The notes beneath the pieces are model-generated. The model worked only from the letters and a program-made list of their open reading frames with translations. It was not told the origin of the DNA and did not search any database. The translations under genes were made by a program, and so were the position numbers. From contig OX638377.1 of NCBI GenBank assembly GCA_951813615.1, positions 2,604,001 through 2,668,000 of the forward strand: a stretch of DNA of 64,000 bases, given 5' to 3'. How positions within the stretch are numbered: the stretch's first letter is position 1; each line of letters begins with the position of its first letter. The DNA is from an uncultured Latescibacterota bacterium (GTDB taxonomy: Bacteria; Latescibacterota; UBA2968; UBA8231). Positions 8,149 through 16,925 of this stretch are shown piece by piece.

Positions 8149-8402
8149 ATCACTTGCCTCCTGTGCAATGCCTTAGGCGACGGCATATATGCCCTGGGAG
8201 TGATGTATAAGGATCGGCGATCCTCAACGCGAGACCTCAGCAGTGGCAGGAACTGAGCTCAACCGCGACTTTGTATATAATAACTCCTCCCGAACCGAAC
8301 AAGGTCGCGTAGTGCACAACCCGACATCGCCAAGGAAAAGGCAATGACGTTGCGGAAAACAGCGATTCCCGGCTGCCCAACTAGCTTCCGGTTATAGCCA
8401 TC
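8149..8402. promoter_or_regulatory. Divergent CDF/ZIP control region with two perfect palindromes
   Basis: 254 bp without a gene between two divergently transcribed zinc-type transporters. It holds a perfect 12-bp palindrome GGCATATATGCC (8182-8193) and a 13-bp inverted repeat GGATCGGCGATCC (8211-8223). Both are close to the CDF start and could be operators. A TATAAT at 8276-8281 may be a -10 element for the ZIP gene, with no clear -35. Binding by a metal regulator is inference. Confidence 0.45.
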
Positions 8403-9263
8403 ATGGATGCAAACGCTCTACTGGTTTTGTCGGCCTACTCAGCTGCCATCTTTGCTGCTTCCCTTCTCGGCGGGAAGTTGGCGGCCTTGGGGACCATGAC
8501 GCACACCCGGACTCAGGTCGTGATGAGTCTGGTGGCTGGCTTCATCCTCGGTATCGCCATGTTTCACCTGCTACCCCACAGCCTCGAGCGCATTTCCGGG
8601 ACAGGTATTGTAGAAAAAGCCGTGGGCTGGATGGTGCTCGGCATGGTGCTGATGATTTTCTTGCTGCGCATCTTTCACTTTCATCAGCACGATTTCAGCA
8701 GTGAGGCGAGTGATCTGTACGATGACCACGGTCACGGCCACGGTGTCGTCCATTCGCGGAGCTTGTTCGGCGTCGCCATCGGCCTCGGGGTGCACGCCGT
8801 GACCGAAGGAATCGCGTTGGGTACCATCATGCAGATAGGGCCATCGCATGAAGACGGAGTTGCATTGGCGGGCCTGGGGGTATTTCTCGCCATTCTACTG
8901 CACAAGCCGCTCGATGCGTACTCCATTATCGGCATGATGAAGTCCGCCGGTCACAGCCAGCGCGCCCGGACATTGGCCAATGTCGGCTTTGCCATCCTGT
9001 GCCCGGTGGTGGCTATAGCGAGCTTTGGAGGTGTGGAATTGCTTGGCCTAGAAGGAGGGACAACAGTTGGCTATGTGCTGGCTTTTGCGGCGGGCGCGTT
9101 CTTGTGCATCGCCTTGAGCGACCTGCTGCCGGAGATCCATTTTCACAGCCACGACCGCGGCAAGCTCATCGCATCCTTACTCGTAGGAATCAGTCTGGCT
9201 TATGCCCTGTATTACATTGAATCCAGCGCCCTCCATGGGATGGAGACGCACGAAGGGCATTAG
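8403..9263 (+). CDS. ZIP family metal transporter
   Basis: 286-residue ZIP family permease for uptake, or possibly exchange, of Zn2+ and similar ions. Eight membrane segments are visible. The binuclear-site motifs are HAVTEG (His131, Glu135) in segment 4 and HKPLD (His167, Asp171) in segment 5. The loop between segments 3 and 4 is rich in His (HFHQHD and DDHGHGHG, about residues 92-117), as in most ZIP proteins, and a further HFHSHD lies late in the protein. Its stop is directly adjacent to the stop of the convergent oxidoreductase gene, with no gap. Together with the CDF, receptor and permeases it completes a metal homeostasis island. Confidence 0.93.
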   Translation: MDANALLVLSAYSAAIFAASLLGGKLAALGTMTHTRTQVVMSLVAGFILGIAMFHLLPHSLERISGTGIVEKAVGWMVLGMVLMIFLLRIFHFHQHDFSSEASDLYDDHGHGHGVVHSRSLFGVAIGLGVHAVTEGIALGTIMQIGPSHEDGVALAGLGVFLAILLHKPLDAYSIIGMMKSAGHSQRARTLANVGFAILCPVVAIASFGGVELLGLEGGTTVGYVLAFAAGAFLCIALSDLLPEIHFHSHDRGKLIASLLVGISLAYALYYIESSALHGMETHEGH

Positions 9264-10274
9264 CTATATCGCCACCTTCTCTCCTGTCTTCACCGACTCA
9301 ATTCCCTTCAAACACAACAACAGCGAGTTCCGCGCACTCTGACCGCCTATCTCCTGCGATTCCCTGCCCTGCGAGATCGCATCCACTGCTTCTTGCAACT
9401 CGCCGACAAAGCCGTCCTTGCCCGACAGTGATGGCGTACTGACCTCGCCGTCCTTGGTCAACAGTTGCGGCGACTCGCCCCAAGACGAGTTGTACTTGAG
9501 TGTGGCCTCCTCAAAATACACGTCATAACCGTGCTCAAAGGGACAGCCCTGTTGCGCCAACCAGCCGCCTTCGGCGCTGATGGCCATTGGGCCGTCGTAC
9601 TGGTAGTGGACGTTGATGTACTCGACCGTCTCGCCCCGACCAGTGTATCCTTGCGCGCTGACCGCGGTGGGCATCCCAAACAAAAACTGCACAAAGTCCG
9701 CGTCGTGGATGTGCAGGTCGATTGCGGGGCCGCCGGTGCGCTCTAAGTCCTCTGGTGCCCACCACGCCGGACGCGAAATGATCCGCTTGAAATGAGCGGC
9801 GAGCACCGGGCCGTGCTCCGCGTCGGCAACGAGTTGTTTGATCAGCCGGAACTCTGGGAAATACCGCAGCACGTGAGCAACCATAAACTGCCGCTGGTGT
9901 TCCTCGGCCGCCGCCACGATCCGGTCGGCGGCGTCCAAGGCCAATGCAATGGGCTTTTCCAATAGCACGTGCTTGCTCGCAGATAAAGCGCGGATGCTAG
10001 TCTCGACGTGCATGTTCGTCGGCAGGCATATATCCACCAAGTCGATTTCCCCATCGGCGAGCAACTCGTCCAACGTTTCATAGCAGCGTATTCCCGACAA
10101 GTCCTGCACCCCCCCGCTGTCGCCGAAATTGCCCTGAATGTCGTTCCAATCCCCCGCGCGCTTTTTGGAGTCGCGGGAGACGATAGCTGCAACTTGGCCC
10201 CCGTTGACTTGAGCCATAGCCTTGTAGTGGGTCATGCCCATAAAACCGATGCCGACAATGCCGATATTGACCAT
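9264..10274 (-). CDS. Gfo/Idh/MocA family oxidoreductase
   Basis: 336-residue NAD(P)-dependent sugar or polyol dehydrogenase-like enzyme. The N-terminal Rossmann domain shows GIVGIGFMG at residues 4-12, and the family motif LLEKPIAL is near residue 105. The C-terminal alpha/beta domain contains DLHIHDADF near residue 190, which supplies the usual catalytic His. A very strong ribosome binding site (AAGGAGG) fixes the ATG. It is transcribed alone and divergently from a second Gfo/Idh/MocA gene at 10467. The substrate is unknown; inositol, glucose derivatives and amino sugars are typical of the family. Confidence 0.92.
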   Translation of the reverse strand: MVNIGIVGIGFMGMTHYKAMAQVNGGQVAAIVSRDSKKRAGDWNDIQGNFGDSGGVQDLSGIRCYETLDELLADGEIDLVDICLPTNMHVETSIRALSASKHVLLEKPIALALDAADRIVAAAEEHQRQFMVAHVLRYFPEFRLIKQLVADAEHGPVLAAHFKRIISRPAWWAPEDLERTGGPAIDLHIHDADFVQFLFGMPTAVSAQGYTGRGETVEYINVHYQYDGPMAISAEGGWLAQQGCPFEHGYDVYFEEATLKYNSSWGESPQLLTKDGEVSTPSLSGKDGFVGELQEAVDAISQGRESQEIGGQSARNSLLLCLKGIESVKTGEKVAI

Positions 10275-10379
10275 TATTTCCTCCTTGTGTGGAACCGCTA
10301 GGATAGGCTTGGTGTCCGACTGCTGTCAAGCTAACCGTGCCGCACGGCCTGTTGTTCTAAGTCCCATGGAGTCGTCCTT

Positions 10380-10408
10380 TTGGCGATCATTCACGGGGCT
10401 ATTATACT
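10380..10408 (+). promoter_or_regulatory. Sigma70-like promoter for the second oxidoreductase operon
   Basis: TTGGCG at 10380-10385 and TATACT at 10403-10408 are separated by 17 bp, a good housekeeping-type promoter spacing. It stands about 60 bp upstream of the chosen ATG at 10467 in a 192-bp divergent intergenic region. Confidence 0.5.
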
Positions 10409-10466
10409 ATCTCGCGTGCCGGATGAATTGCCGGTGCGTCTCTATACACCAACGAGGAAACATCCT

Positions 10467-11603
10467 ATGCCCAATGAAACTTACGGCATTTTGCTAGTCA
10501 GCTTCAGCAAACACAGCCACCAGCAGCACTTCATCCCTCTGTATCAAGCCCATCCCCGCCTGCGCATCATCGGCGTCGCCGACTACCCCGACATCGACCC
10601 AGACTTACGCGCCTACAATCAGCAATGGGCTAGTCAACTCGGCGTACCCTACTCAGAGGATCTCGACGAATCCATCAACGACCCGGCCGTCGATATCGTC
10701 AGCGTCGGTTGCGAGATCGAACGGCGGTCCGCGCTCATCGTCCGCGCGGCCGAGGCCGGCAAGCACCTGTGGATCGACAAGTTTCCTGGGGCCACCCTCG
10801 CCGAGTCCGAAGCGTCCGCAGCCGTGGTCGAGCGCAGCGGCGTTCAGGCGATCATCCCCGGCTACGCCTACGGCACCCTCGCCCAGCACACCCGCCAAGT
10901 CCTCGCCAGCGGCGACTTGGGCACCCTGCTCGGCGTCCATGTCGATGTGATGTTCGGCAAGGGCTGGCCGCGTCCGATAACCCAACGCCGCGCCTTTGTC
11001 TCACCCAACGGCCGGTGGAAATACCCCGATATCAAAAGAGAATTGCTGACGGTCGGAGCGTACGCCGTCGGCTTAATCCAAGAATGCCTCGGCCCTATCC
11101 GCCACGTCGTCGGCCACGCTGGGGCCTTCTTCTTCCCCGAACACGGTGCCCATGGCTGCGACGATTTTGGCACGCTGACCATGACCGATGCCGACGGCCG
11201 CGTAGCGACCTTATGCGGCGGGCGCATTGGCACAGCCTCCCACCCCCAAGGCGGCCCGTCGCGGGCGTACCTAATCGGCACCCGCCAGAGCGCCACCATC
11301 GACGCGAAAAGACCGGCGTTGGACGCTTACCTGCGCGACTACAGCACCGGCTACGACTATCGGCCCGATCCCCAAGATCCCATGCAGTGGCACGGCGGCC
11401 CACCCGTCCCAACCGCCGCCCTATCCGATGACACAGCGGGCCTAGCAGCTGGGCTCGACGATTTGGTCGCCGCCATCGACGCCGACCGACCGCCCCGCTA
11501 CGGCGTGCGCCAAGCGCGGGATTTAATGGAAATTATTCTCGCTGGCTACCGCGCCGTCGAGTGCAACGCGGCCGTTGACCTGCCGCTGGAGCAAGAGCTA
11601 TGA
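10467..11603 (+). CDS. Gfo/Idh/MocA-like oxidoreductase
   Basis: 378-residue protein with the two-domain layout of the Gfo/Idh/MocA family. The first strand is unusual (GILLVSFSKHSHQQHF in place of a clean GxGxxG), so cofactor binding may be altered. The EKP-type motif is replaced by WIDKFPG near residue 110; the Lys is kept. I chose the ATG at 10467 because GAGGAAA lies six bases upstream; the frame is open from 10380 but that region looks like the promoter. The next gene starts at the overlapping ATGA. Substrate unknown. Confidence 0.8.
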   Translation: MPNETYGILLVSFSKHSHQQHFIPLYQAHPRLRIIGVADYPDIDPDLRAYNQQWASQLGVPYSEDLDESINDPAVDIVSVGCEIERRSALIVRAAEAGKHLWIDKFPGATLAESEASAAVVERSGVQAIIPGYAYGTLAQHTRQVLASGDLGTLLGVHVDVMFGKGWPRPITQRRAFVSPNGRWKYPDIKRELLTVGAYAVGLIQECLGPIRHVVGHAGAFFFPEHGAHGCDDFGTLTMTDADGRVATLCGGRIGTASHPQGGPSRAYLIGTRQSATIDAKRPALDAYLRDYSTGYDYRPDPQDPMQWHGGPPVPTAALSDDTAGLAAGLDDLVAAIDADRPPRYGVRQARDLMEIILAGYRAVECNAAVDLPLEQEL

Positions 11604-12436
11604 CTGTCGCCCTCAGCGCCCATCCTGCCCTCAACCCACTCGTCGGCCAACTCGCCGATGCTCTGCCGATCAAAGGTCTCCACTATCCAGCGCGTCGGAA
11701 CCCCAACACCGACCTGCCCTTTTTCAGCGACTTGCCAGCCATGCTCCAGGCAACCAGCCCCCGCGTCTGCGCCTTCCTCTCGCCGTATGCAGACCTCCAC
11801 AATGACGTCCACACCTGTCTCCAAGCTGGCGTCGCCGTCCTCTGCGCCGGGCCCGTGCCCAAAGCTGACCTACCCATCGCCAGCGGCGGCATCCATCGCG
11901 GGTCGCCCCTGTTTGCCAAGGCGCTACAGCAGCGGCGCGACCCTTCGTTTGCCGAGCCGGTCTATCTGCGCCTCGTGGCCGGCGTCCAAGAGCCGGGATT
12001 ACTGCCGGCGTGGTGGGCCGCTTGTGGCCAGCTAGCCCTTACCAACGACCTGCTAGGCGAAAGCCCTGCCCAAGTACATCTTTGCGCCAACCGCCACGGC
12101 CGCGCCTACCAAGTAGCGTTGACCGCCACCGCTCCCAGCGGCGCGGCGATCCAGCTAGTCGTCGCCCCGCAGCCAGCGCTAGCCGAACTGACCTTGCTGG
12201 GCCAAGGCGGCGTAATCTCATCCAGCGCCGCGCAGAGCGGAATTACCCTAGCCAACTCCAAGGGAACCCACGTCGTACCCGACGCGGCAACTCCACCTGC
12301 AGAACTAGCGTGGTTGCGCGATTTTTTGGAAGAAGAAAATGAGCCGAGCGAGCACTCAGGCGATAGCGGCCAAGCCCTGCTCAGCGGTCTACGGCGAGCG
12401 CTGAGGACGCGCCAGCCGGTTTTGGTCGTCTGCTAG
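11600..12436 (+). CDS. Protein of unknown function, partner of Gfo/Idh/MocA-like enzyme
   Basis: 278 residues, soluble, no signal peptide or membrane segment. It overlaps the upstream oxidoreductase by four bases (ATGA), so it is very likely translationally coupled to it. No Rossmann nucleotide motif is visible, although the order of segments (an AGVAVLCAGPVPKAD stretch near residue 75, then a beta-rich second half) faintly recalls a Gfo/Idh/MocA protein that lost its cofactor site. It could be a non-catalytic subunit of a hetero-oligomer with the upstream protein. That is inference; I do not recognise the family. Confidence 0.65.
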   Translation: MTVALSAHPALNPLVGQLADALPIKGLHYPARRNPNTDLPFFSDLPAMLQATSPRVCAFLSPYADLHNDVHTCLQAGVAVLCAGPVPKADLPIASGGIHRGSPLFAKALQQRRDPSFAEPVYLRLVAGVQEPGLLPAWWAACGQLALTNDLLGESPAQVHLCANRHGRAYQVALTATAPSGAAIQLVVAPQPALAELTLLGQGGVISSSAAQSGITLANSKGTHVVPDAATPPAELAWLRDFLEEENEPSEHSGDSGQALLSGLRRALRTRQPVLVVC

Positions 12437-12486
12437 TTTCAGGGTCGTAGGCATAGAGTACCTTCTCTTCTGATTTTACGCATTGG

Positions 12487-12774
12487 TCAAGCGGGGTGCT
12501 CCGTCTTGATGTAGTCTGTAATCTCATCATGGGAAATCAAATCGGTGTCGGCAATTCTAATGACCTTTAGCCCTCGCGTCCGCTCAATGTCGTTGATCGC
12601 TGACCGCACCGCCTCGACAGGGCTCGCCGCTTCGCGATCGAAAACGATGAATTGAACCCCATCTGACCGGCCAACAGTTCCGTCGTCACAGCCATTCTCA
12701 AAGAGGGCATCGATCATAACCTCATCTTGCATGTCGGGACCCTCAACAATCAGCGTAAAGTGGTAGGTTTGCAT
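12487..12774 (-). CDS. Small antitoxin-like protein
   Basis: 95-residue acidic protein with a ferredoxin-like alternation of strands and helices. Segments such as MQTYHFTLIVEG and ALFENGCDDGTVGR resemble a widespread family of small proteins that often have a C-terminal helix-turn-helix. Here the protein ends shortly after that point, so the DNA-binding part may be missing. It follows, by 12 bp and on the same strand, a HicA-like protein. The pair looks like a toxin/antitoxin-type module; which partner is which is inferred only from the HicA resemblance. Confidence 0.6.
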   Translation of the reverse strand: MQTYHFTLIVEGPDMQDEVMIDALFENGCDDGTVGRSDGVQFIVFDREAASPVEAVRSAINDIERTRGLKVIRIADTDLISHDEITDYIKTEHPA

Positions 12775-12786
12775 CTCGTGTCCCTT

Positions 12787-13023
12787 TTACGGTTTACTCC
12801 TGTGCGGGCATTTATGCACCATGCGCAGCAAATGTCGGGCATGATTTTGAGGATTTCGAGGTGTGGACCAGACGGAATACTGACATCCAAGACGACCGGC
12901 TTCCGTACATCGTATCACACCCCACCGATGACCAGATTTTGTAGGAGTGACTGTCCATCCTGCCGATTCTGCATTAACTAGCGCCTCTTCAATTTCCTTT
13001 TTCGGATGCCTTGCCCGCGACAT
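12787..13023 (-). CDS. HicA-like small toxin candidate
   Basis: 78-residue basic protein. Its start KKEIEEALVNAESAGW followed by SGHRWGVIRC resembles the double-stranded-RNA-binding-like HicA fold, with His in the place of the usual catalytic His. The C-terminal part (NHARHLLRMVHKC) is His and Arg rich and not typical of classical HicA. It is upstream of and 12 bp from the 95-residue partner gene. An mRNA interferase role would follow if it is a true HicA, but this is a resemblance by eye. Confidence 0.6.
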   Translation of the reverse strand: MSRARHPKKEIEEALVNAESAGWTVTPTKSGHRWGVIRCTEAGRLGCQYSVWSTPRNPQNHARHLLRMVHKCPHRSKP

Positions 13024-13085
13024 ATTAATACGATACCGTCATTCCAACTTATTAGCAACGTAGCGAGAATTGCTGAAGAGCGCTT

Positions 13086-16000
13086 CTAAGGATATTTCGC
13101 GCGAAACTCCGCCAACAAGTGCTCGGCTCGCTGCTTGGCTTGGATAGCCGACGCCTCTTTTACATGCTCGTATCCGCGAATGCCGTCCGGCAATTCGGCG
13201 ATTTCTACGGCTAGCCCATAGCTCTCTTCAGCCAATGCCGGCAAGACCTCTTCGATCAACCCGCAGTACCAGCCAATCAGTTCGCGTTCCAAGCGCCGCC
13301 CGGCTGTGTGCCCGAAGAGGTCGAAGGCGGTTCCACGCAACCCCTTTAGCCGACTCAGCAACACCAGCGCCGGACGCAGGCCCTTGCCAAAGCCGATCTT
13401 GCCCTTGAGCAAACGCCGCATCGTAGGCGGATGCAGTTGCCGGACGATTTCCACCTCCCCGTCGAACAGGGAACGCATCCGCTCCTCGCTACCGTTGCGC
13501 GTCGCCAGCCGCGCAACCTCGTATTCGTCCTTGTACGCCATCAGCTTGTACAATCCGCGCACTACGGCCCGCGTGAACTGCAAGCCGTGTGACAACCCTC
13601 GATCGACTTCCCACACTTGGCGCACAAACTCCAAGTAGCGCTGGGCATAGGCGACGTCCTGATACGCGCACAATTCGGCCAGCCGCACCCCCAACTCCTT
13701 CTGCCCCTCCGCATTCAAACCCGCCAACGCAGCCAAACCCTCATCGAGCAGCGCCCGCGCAGCCGCGTCGTGCGCCAGCCGTTCCTTCACCTCGGCCAAT
13801 TCTTGGTCCGCAGACACTTGCTGAGTCCCCAACGCCCGCTCCACCCGCACCGGATCGGCCACGGCCAAGCGCCCCCAGCGGAAAGCCTGCACATTATTTT
13901 CCACGGCCTGCGCATTTAAGACAATGGCCTGCTCAATGGAGGCCGCTTGTAGAGGCAGCACCCCAGCCTGATACGCCGCCCCCAACAAGAGCATGTTGGC
14001 GAAAATCGTATCCGAGAACAGCCGCTCGGCCAGCCAATAGGTATCGAGGTAGATGTTGTCCTTGCTCGTGCAGCGGTCGATCAGGGCGCGCAGTTGGGCC
14101 GCCTCGGGAAAGGGCTGCGTGCGCGGGTTGCGATTCATCTCCGCATTGGCGATTTCAGCAGTGCTAACGAGGGCGCGGGTGTGCTCGGGCGCGGCGTATT
14201 TGAGATTGTCCGGCTCGGCCGCCCGCAGCAGATCAAACCCCAAGTACAAATCTACTTCTCCGGGAAAGAGGCGGTTAAACACAGGCTGCTCGGCAGAGCT
14301 TATCACAATCGGCGCTTCAACCGGCCCGCCCTTTTGCGCCAAGCCGGTGTTGTTGGACAAATACACGTATTTGCCCTCCATCATGGCCGCGTACGCAATG
14401 AGATGAGAAATCGTCACCACGCCCGTTCCACCCCGCCCCATAGCAAATATCGCGTACGGCCGGTCCAGCGAGCACTCCGGCGGCTCTGGCAGCTCGTCCA
14501 AAGGCTCTGGGCGGCGGCGGCGCAAGCGCGTGCCCTTGGCCGGCTTGACCACGGCAAAGGACGGGCACTCGCCGTCGATGCACAGCCCATCTTGGGCGCA
14601 CTGGGCCTGCCGCACCTGCGTCTTGTCGCCGAACTCAGTCGCCACGCTGTAGAGCGCAGCGCAGCCTTCGGATTGGGCATAACAGTCGCCGCAGCCCTCG
14701 CAAATATCCTCGTCGATGAGCACGTATTCGTCGGGCGTCAAACCCTGGCGACGGCGACGACGGCCCTTCTCGGTGGCGCATTCCTTGTCGAGGATGAGCA
14801 CAGTCGTCCCGGCGATTTCCTTGAACTGTTCGAGGGCGGCGGCGTGGCGCTCCAAGCCGAACACTTCGATCCGCTCCCCATCCAAGTGGCGATAGCGCGC
14901 GGGGTCCTCGCTGACGACCCCCACCTTCACTACCCCCAATCCCAAAAGCTCCTGCACAACATCCGACACCGGCCGCTGTCCCCCAGGCGTCTGCCCACCG
15001 GTGAGCGCGACCGCCCCATTAAAAAGCAGCAGGAAGGTGATGTTCACCTCGCCTTGGACGCAGCTTTGAATCGCGCCGCGGCCGCTGTGGAAATAGCTTC
15101 CGTCGCCCAAGTATTGGTAGATGTGCTGATTGCCGTTGAAGGGTGCCCAGCCGCTGTAAATGGAGCCGCCAGCCCCCATCGTGGGGATGTAGAGGACGCC
15201 AGAATCGTAGGCTTCAATCGCCCGGATGGAGGAGCAGCCAATGGCCCCCCCAGGCTTTTCGTGCAAGTCACGGAAGGTGTTGTACGGACAGCCGCCGCAG
15301 GACATAGGTGTGACGCTGGGTACGGTCGGATAGGTGCGGTCGAGCACGCGCTGCAGCTCGGTGAGGCGCTCGGGGGCAGCCCCCAGACGCGGCCCGAGCT
15401 TGAGTGCCAATTCCTCAGGATCCACTTCGCCGTGCGCCGGAATCAGCGGCTGCCCGTCCTCGCCCCACTGGCCGTACACGGCCTCTACATCCGTTCCCCA
15501 CAGCGCGGCTTTGACGCCCTCTTCGACAAAAGGGCCAGGCTCCTCAACCACGTAGATGTGCCGCATACCACGGGCGAATGTGCGCACAATTTCGTAGTCG
15601 AGCGGGTAGCTCACCTCGAGGTACAACACTGGCACGCGCAGCCCCAAATAGTCGAGGGCTTGCCGCACGTCCGCATAGCTCTTGCCCACAGCTACGATGC
15701 CGACCCCTCCTCCCACGTCCGCATCCACGATGCGGTTGAGGTCGTTGGCGCGGACATACTCCTCTACCAGCGGCCACTTTTCCTCCACCAGTTGCTGCTG
15801 CATGGGCAACGCGCCCGTAGCCATGACGATCTGGTTGAAGCGCTTGGCAAACGCGCGCTCGGGCAAGGCGATGTCTGGCCGCACAGCGGCCAAATCAACC
15901 GTACTCGCGCCATCGCAAACTGGCGTCGCCAGCTTGAGCGCGGTTACCACGCCGGCGTGGCGCGACAGGGCGACCGCGTGCAGCCCCAAGCGAATGACAT

Positions 16001-16508
16001 CTTCAATACTGGCCGGATAGAAAATCGGCACCATGCTGCTGCGCAACACCCAATCGCTAGCCCCAGGCGAGACCGAGCTCTTGGAGCGGTGATCTTCTCC
16101 CGACAGCAGGACCATGGCACCGCGTGTGCCGGTGCCGCTGAGGTTGGCCAACCACACCTCGTCGGGAATCCACATCGTGCCGTGCGCCTTGCCATACCAA
16201 AAGGCATCTATGTCCCCACTCGCCGCAAACTGACTGCCCAAGATGGCGGAGGCCGCAGTTTTCTCGTTGATGCCGAACTGGTGTACCGTGCGCCCCAGTT
16301 CGTTGAGCACGTCGAGCTGGGCAACGAGCTTCAGGTCCAGTCCGCCCAGCGGCGACCCTTCATAGCCGGTGAAATAGGTCTGGTTGACGTGGCCGCTGGC
16401 TTGGTCGCGCTCCTGTTTTTCGCGCACGAGGCGCACAATCGCCTCCATGCCCGTGAGAAAGACCCGGCCATCGCGCTGTAGAAATTTGTCCTGAATATCC
16501 AGCTTCAT
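13086..16508 (-). CDS. Fused indolepyruvate ferredoxin oxidoreductase
   Basis: 1140-residue single-chain 2-oxoacid:ferredoxin oxidoreductase of the aerobic-type IorAB fusion (usual length about 1150). It oxidatively decarboxylates aryl-pyruvates to acyl-CoA, passing electrons to a low-potential acceptor. In order: pyrimidine-binding TPP domain (TGYEGSPLGGLD near residue 47), middle domain, a TPP-binding domain with MSCGGCPYN near residue 400 and GDGSYFHSG near 465, a Cys-rich iron-sulfur region (CEGCGDC and following cysteines, about residues 605-655), a gamma-type domain (GRGGTGVVT near 690) and a DUF6537-like C-terminus. It stands alone. A TATAAT and a hairpin lie in the leader at 16520-16570. 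Confidence 0.92.
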   Translation of the reverse strand: MKLDIQDKFLQRDGRVFLTGMEAIVRLVREKQERDQASGHVNQTYFTGYEGSPLGGLDLKLVAQLDVLNELGRTVHQFGINEKTAASAILGSQFAASGDIDAFWYGKAHGTMWIPDEVWLANLSGTGTRGAMVLLSGEDHRSKSSVSPGASDWVLRSSMVPIFYPASIEDVIRLGLHAVALSRHAGVVTALKLATPVCDGASTVDLAAVRPDIALPERAFAKRFNQIVMATGALPMQQQLVEEKWPLVEEYVRANDLNRIVDADVGGGVGIVAVGKSYADVRQALDYLGLRVPVLYLEVSYPLDYEIVRTFARGMRHIYVVEEPGPFVEEGVKAALWGTDVEAVYGQWGEDGQPLIPAHGEVDPEELALKLGPRLGAAPERLTELQRVLDRTYPTVPSVTPMSCGGCPYNTFRDLHEKPGGAIGCSSIRAIEAYDSGVLYIPTMGAGGSIYSGWAPFNGNQHIYQYLGDGSYFHSGRGAIQSCVQGEVNITFLLLFNGAVALTGGQTPGGQRPVSDVVQELLGLGVVKVGVVSEDPARYRHLDGERIEVFGLERHAAALEQFKEIAGTTVLILDKECATEKGRRRRRQGLTPDEYVLIDEDICEGCGDCYAQSEGCAALYSVATEFGDKTQVRQAQCAQDGLCIDGECPSFAVVKPAKGTRLRRRRPEPLDELPEPPECSLDRPYAIFAMGRGGTGVVTISHLIAYAAMMEGKYVYLSNNTGLAQKGGPVEAPIVISSAEQPVFNRLFPGEVDLYLGFDLLRAAEPDNLKYAAPEHTRALVSTAEIANAEMNRNPRTQPFPEAAQLRALIDRCTSKDNIYLDTYWLAERLFSDTIFANMLLLGAAYQAGVLPLQAASIEQAIVLNAQAVENNVQAFRWGRLAVADPVRVERALGTQQVSADQELAEVKERLAHDAAARALLDEGLAALAGLNAEGQKELGVRLAELCAYQDVAYAQRYLEFVRQVWEVDRGLSHGLQFTRAVVRGLYKLMAYKDEYEVARLATRNGSEERMRSLFDGEVEIVRQLHPPTMRRLLKGKIGFGKGLRPALVLLSRLKGLRGTAFDLFGHTAGRRLERELIGWYCGLIEEVLPALAEESYGLAVEIAELPDGIRGYEHVKEASAIQAKQRAEHLLAEFRAKYP

Positions 16509-16519
16509 AAGGGGCTCTT

Positions 16520-16542
16520 GAGCTACGCCCTCCCGGTAGCTC
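16520..16542. other. Hairpin in the leader of the oxidoreductase gene
   Basis: Perfect 7-bp inverted repeat GAGCTAC / GTAGCTC with a 9-base spacer, 11 bases upstream of the start codon at 16508. Further upstream on the minus strand is an AT-rich stretch containing TATAAT. In the mRNA the hairpin would lie next to the translation start, so it could modulate initiation. It could also be chance. Confidence 0.3.
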
Positions 16543-16628
16543 TTGTCCGTTAGACCATATATTATATATAATTAAGTAACGCGCCACAGACGCACGTCAC
16601 CCTTTAATCCACAACGTAGAGCTTAATA

Positions 16629-16916
16629 ATGGCCGAAACGATTGACGAACTCACCATCCAGTACGAAGAAGACGGCAAAGTTTTGCGCAAGGAAGTAGCC
16701 AAGGAAGTGCTCAGCAAAGGGGCTTGGGCGACGATTATGTACCTCTACCAAGACCTCGACCGCAAAACCGGCGAGTACGGCCCGAGCAAAATATCCATTC
16801 GCCGCTACCAGAAACGCGACGGCACCTTTTCGCAGCGCAGCAAGTTCGAGGTGTCAAGCGCCGCGCAAGCGCAAGCGATCTGCGACAAGATTCAGGACTG
16901 GTTCCCCCCAGAATAG
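16629..16916 (+). CDS. Conserved-looking small protein of unknown function
   Basis: 95 residues, no signal peptide or membrane segment, mixed charge. The N-terminal part alternates Glu/Asp with hydrophobic residues. The middle KISIRRYQKRDGTFSQRSKF is basic and beta-like, and the end is a short helix with WFPPE. It may be a small nucleic-acid-binding protein, but I do not recognise the family. It is divergent from the fused oxidoreductase and convergent with the molybdoenzyme gene 10 bp away. No strong ribosome binding site is seen. Confidence 0.65.
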   Translation: MAETIDELTIQYEEDGKVLRKEVAKEVLSKGAWATIMYLYQDLDRKTGEYGPSKISIRRYQKRDGTFSQRSKFEVSSAAQAQAICDKIQDWFPPE

Positions 16917-16925
16917 ACGCGCTGC

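Noticed and set aside
8149..8402. Possible tRNA or small RNA in the CDF/ZIP gap
   Set aside because: The short inverted repeats do not fold into a cloverleaf and no TPsiC-like box is present.
14094..16481. A 795-codon open frame on the plus strand
   Set aside because: It lies wholly antisense to the fused indolepyruvate oxidoreductase, has no recognisable motif, and reflects the high GC content and codon use of the real gene.
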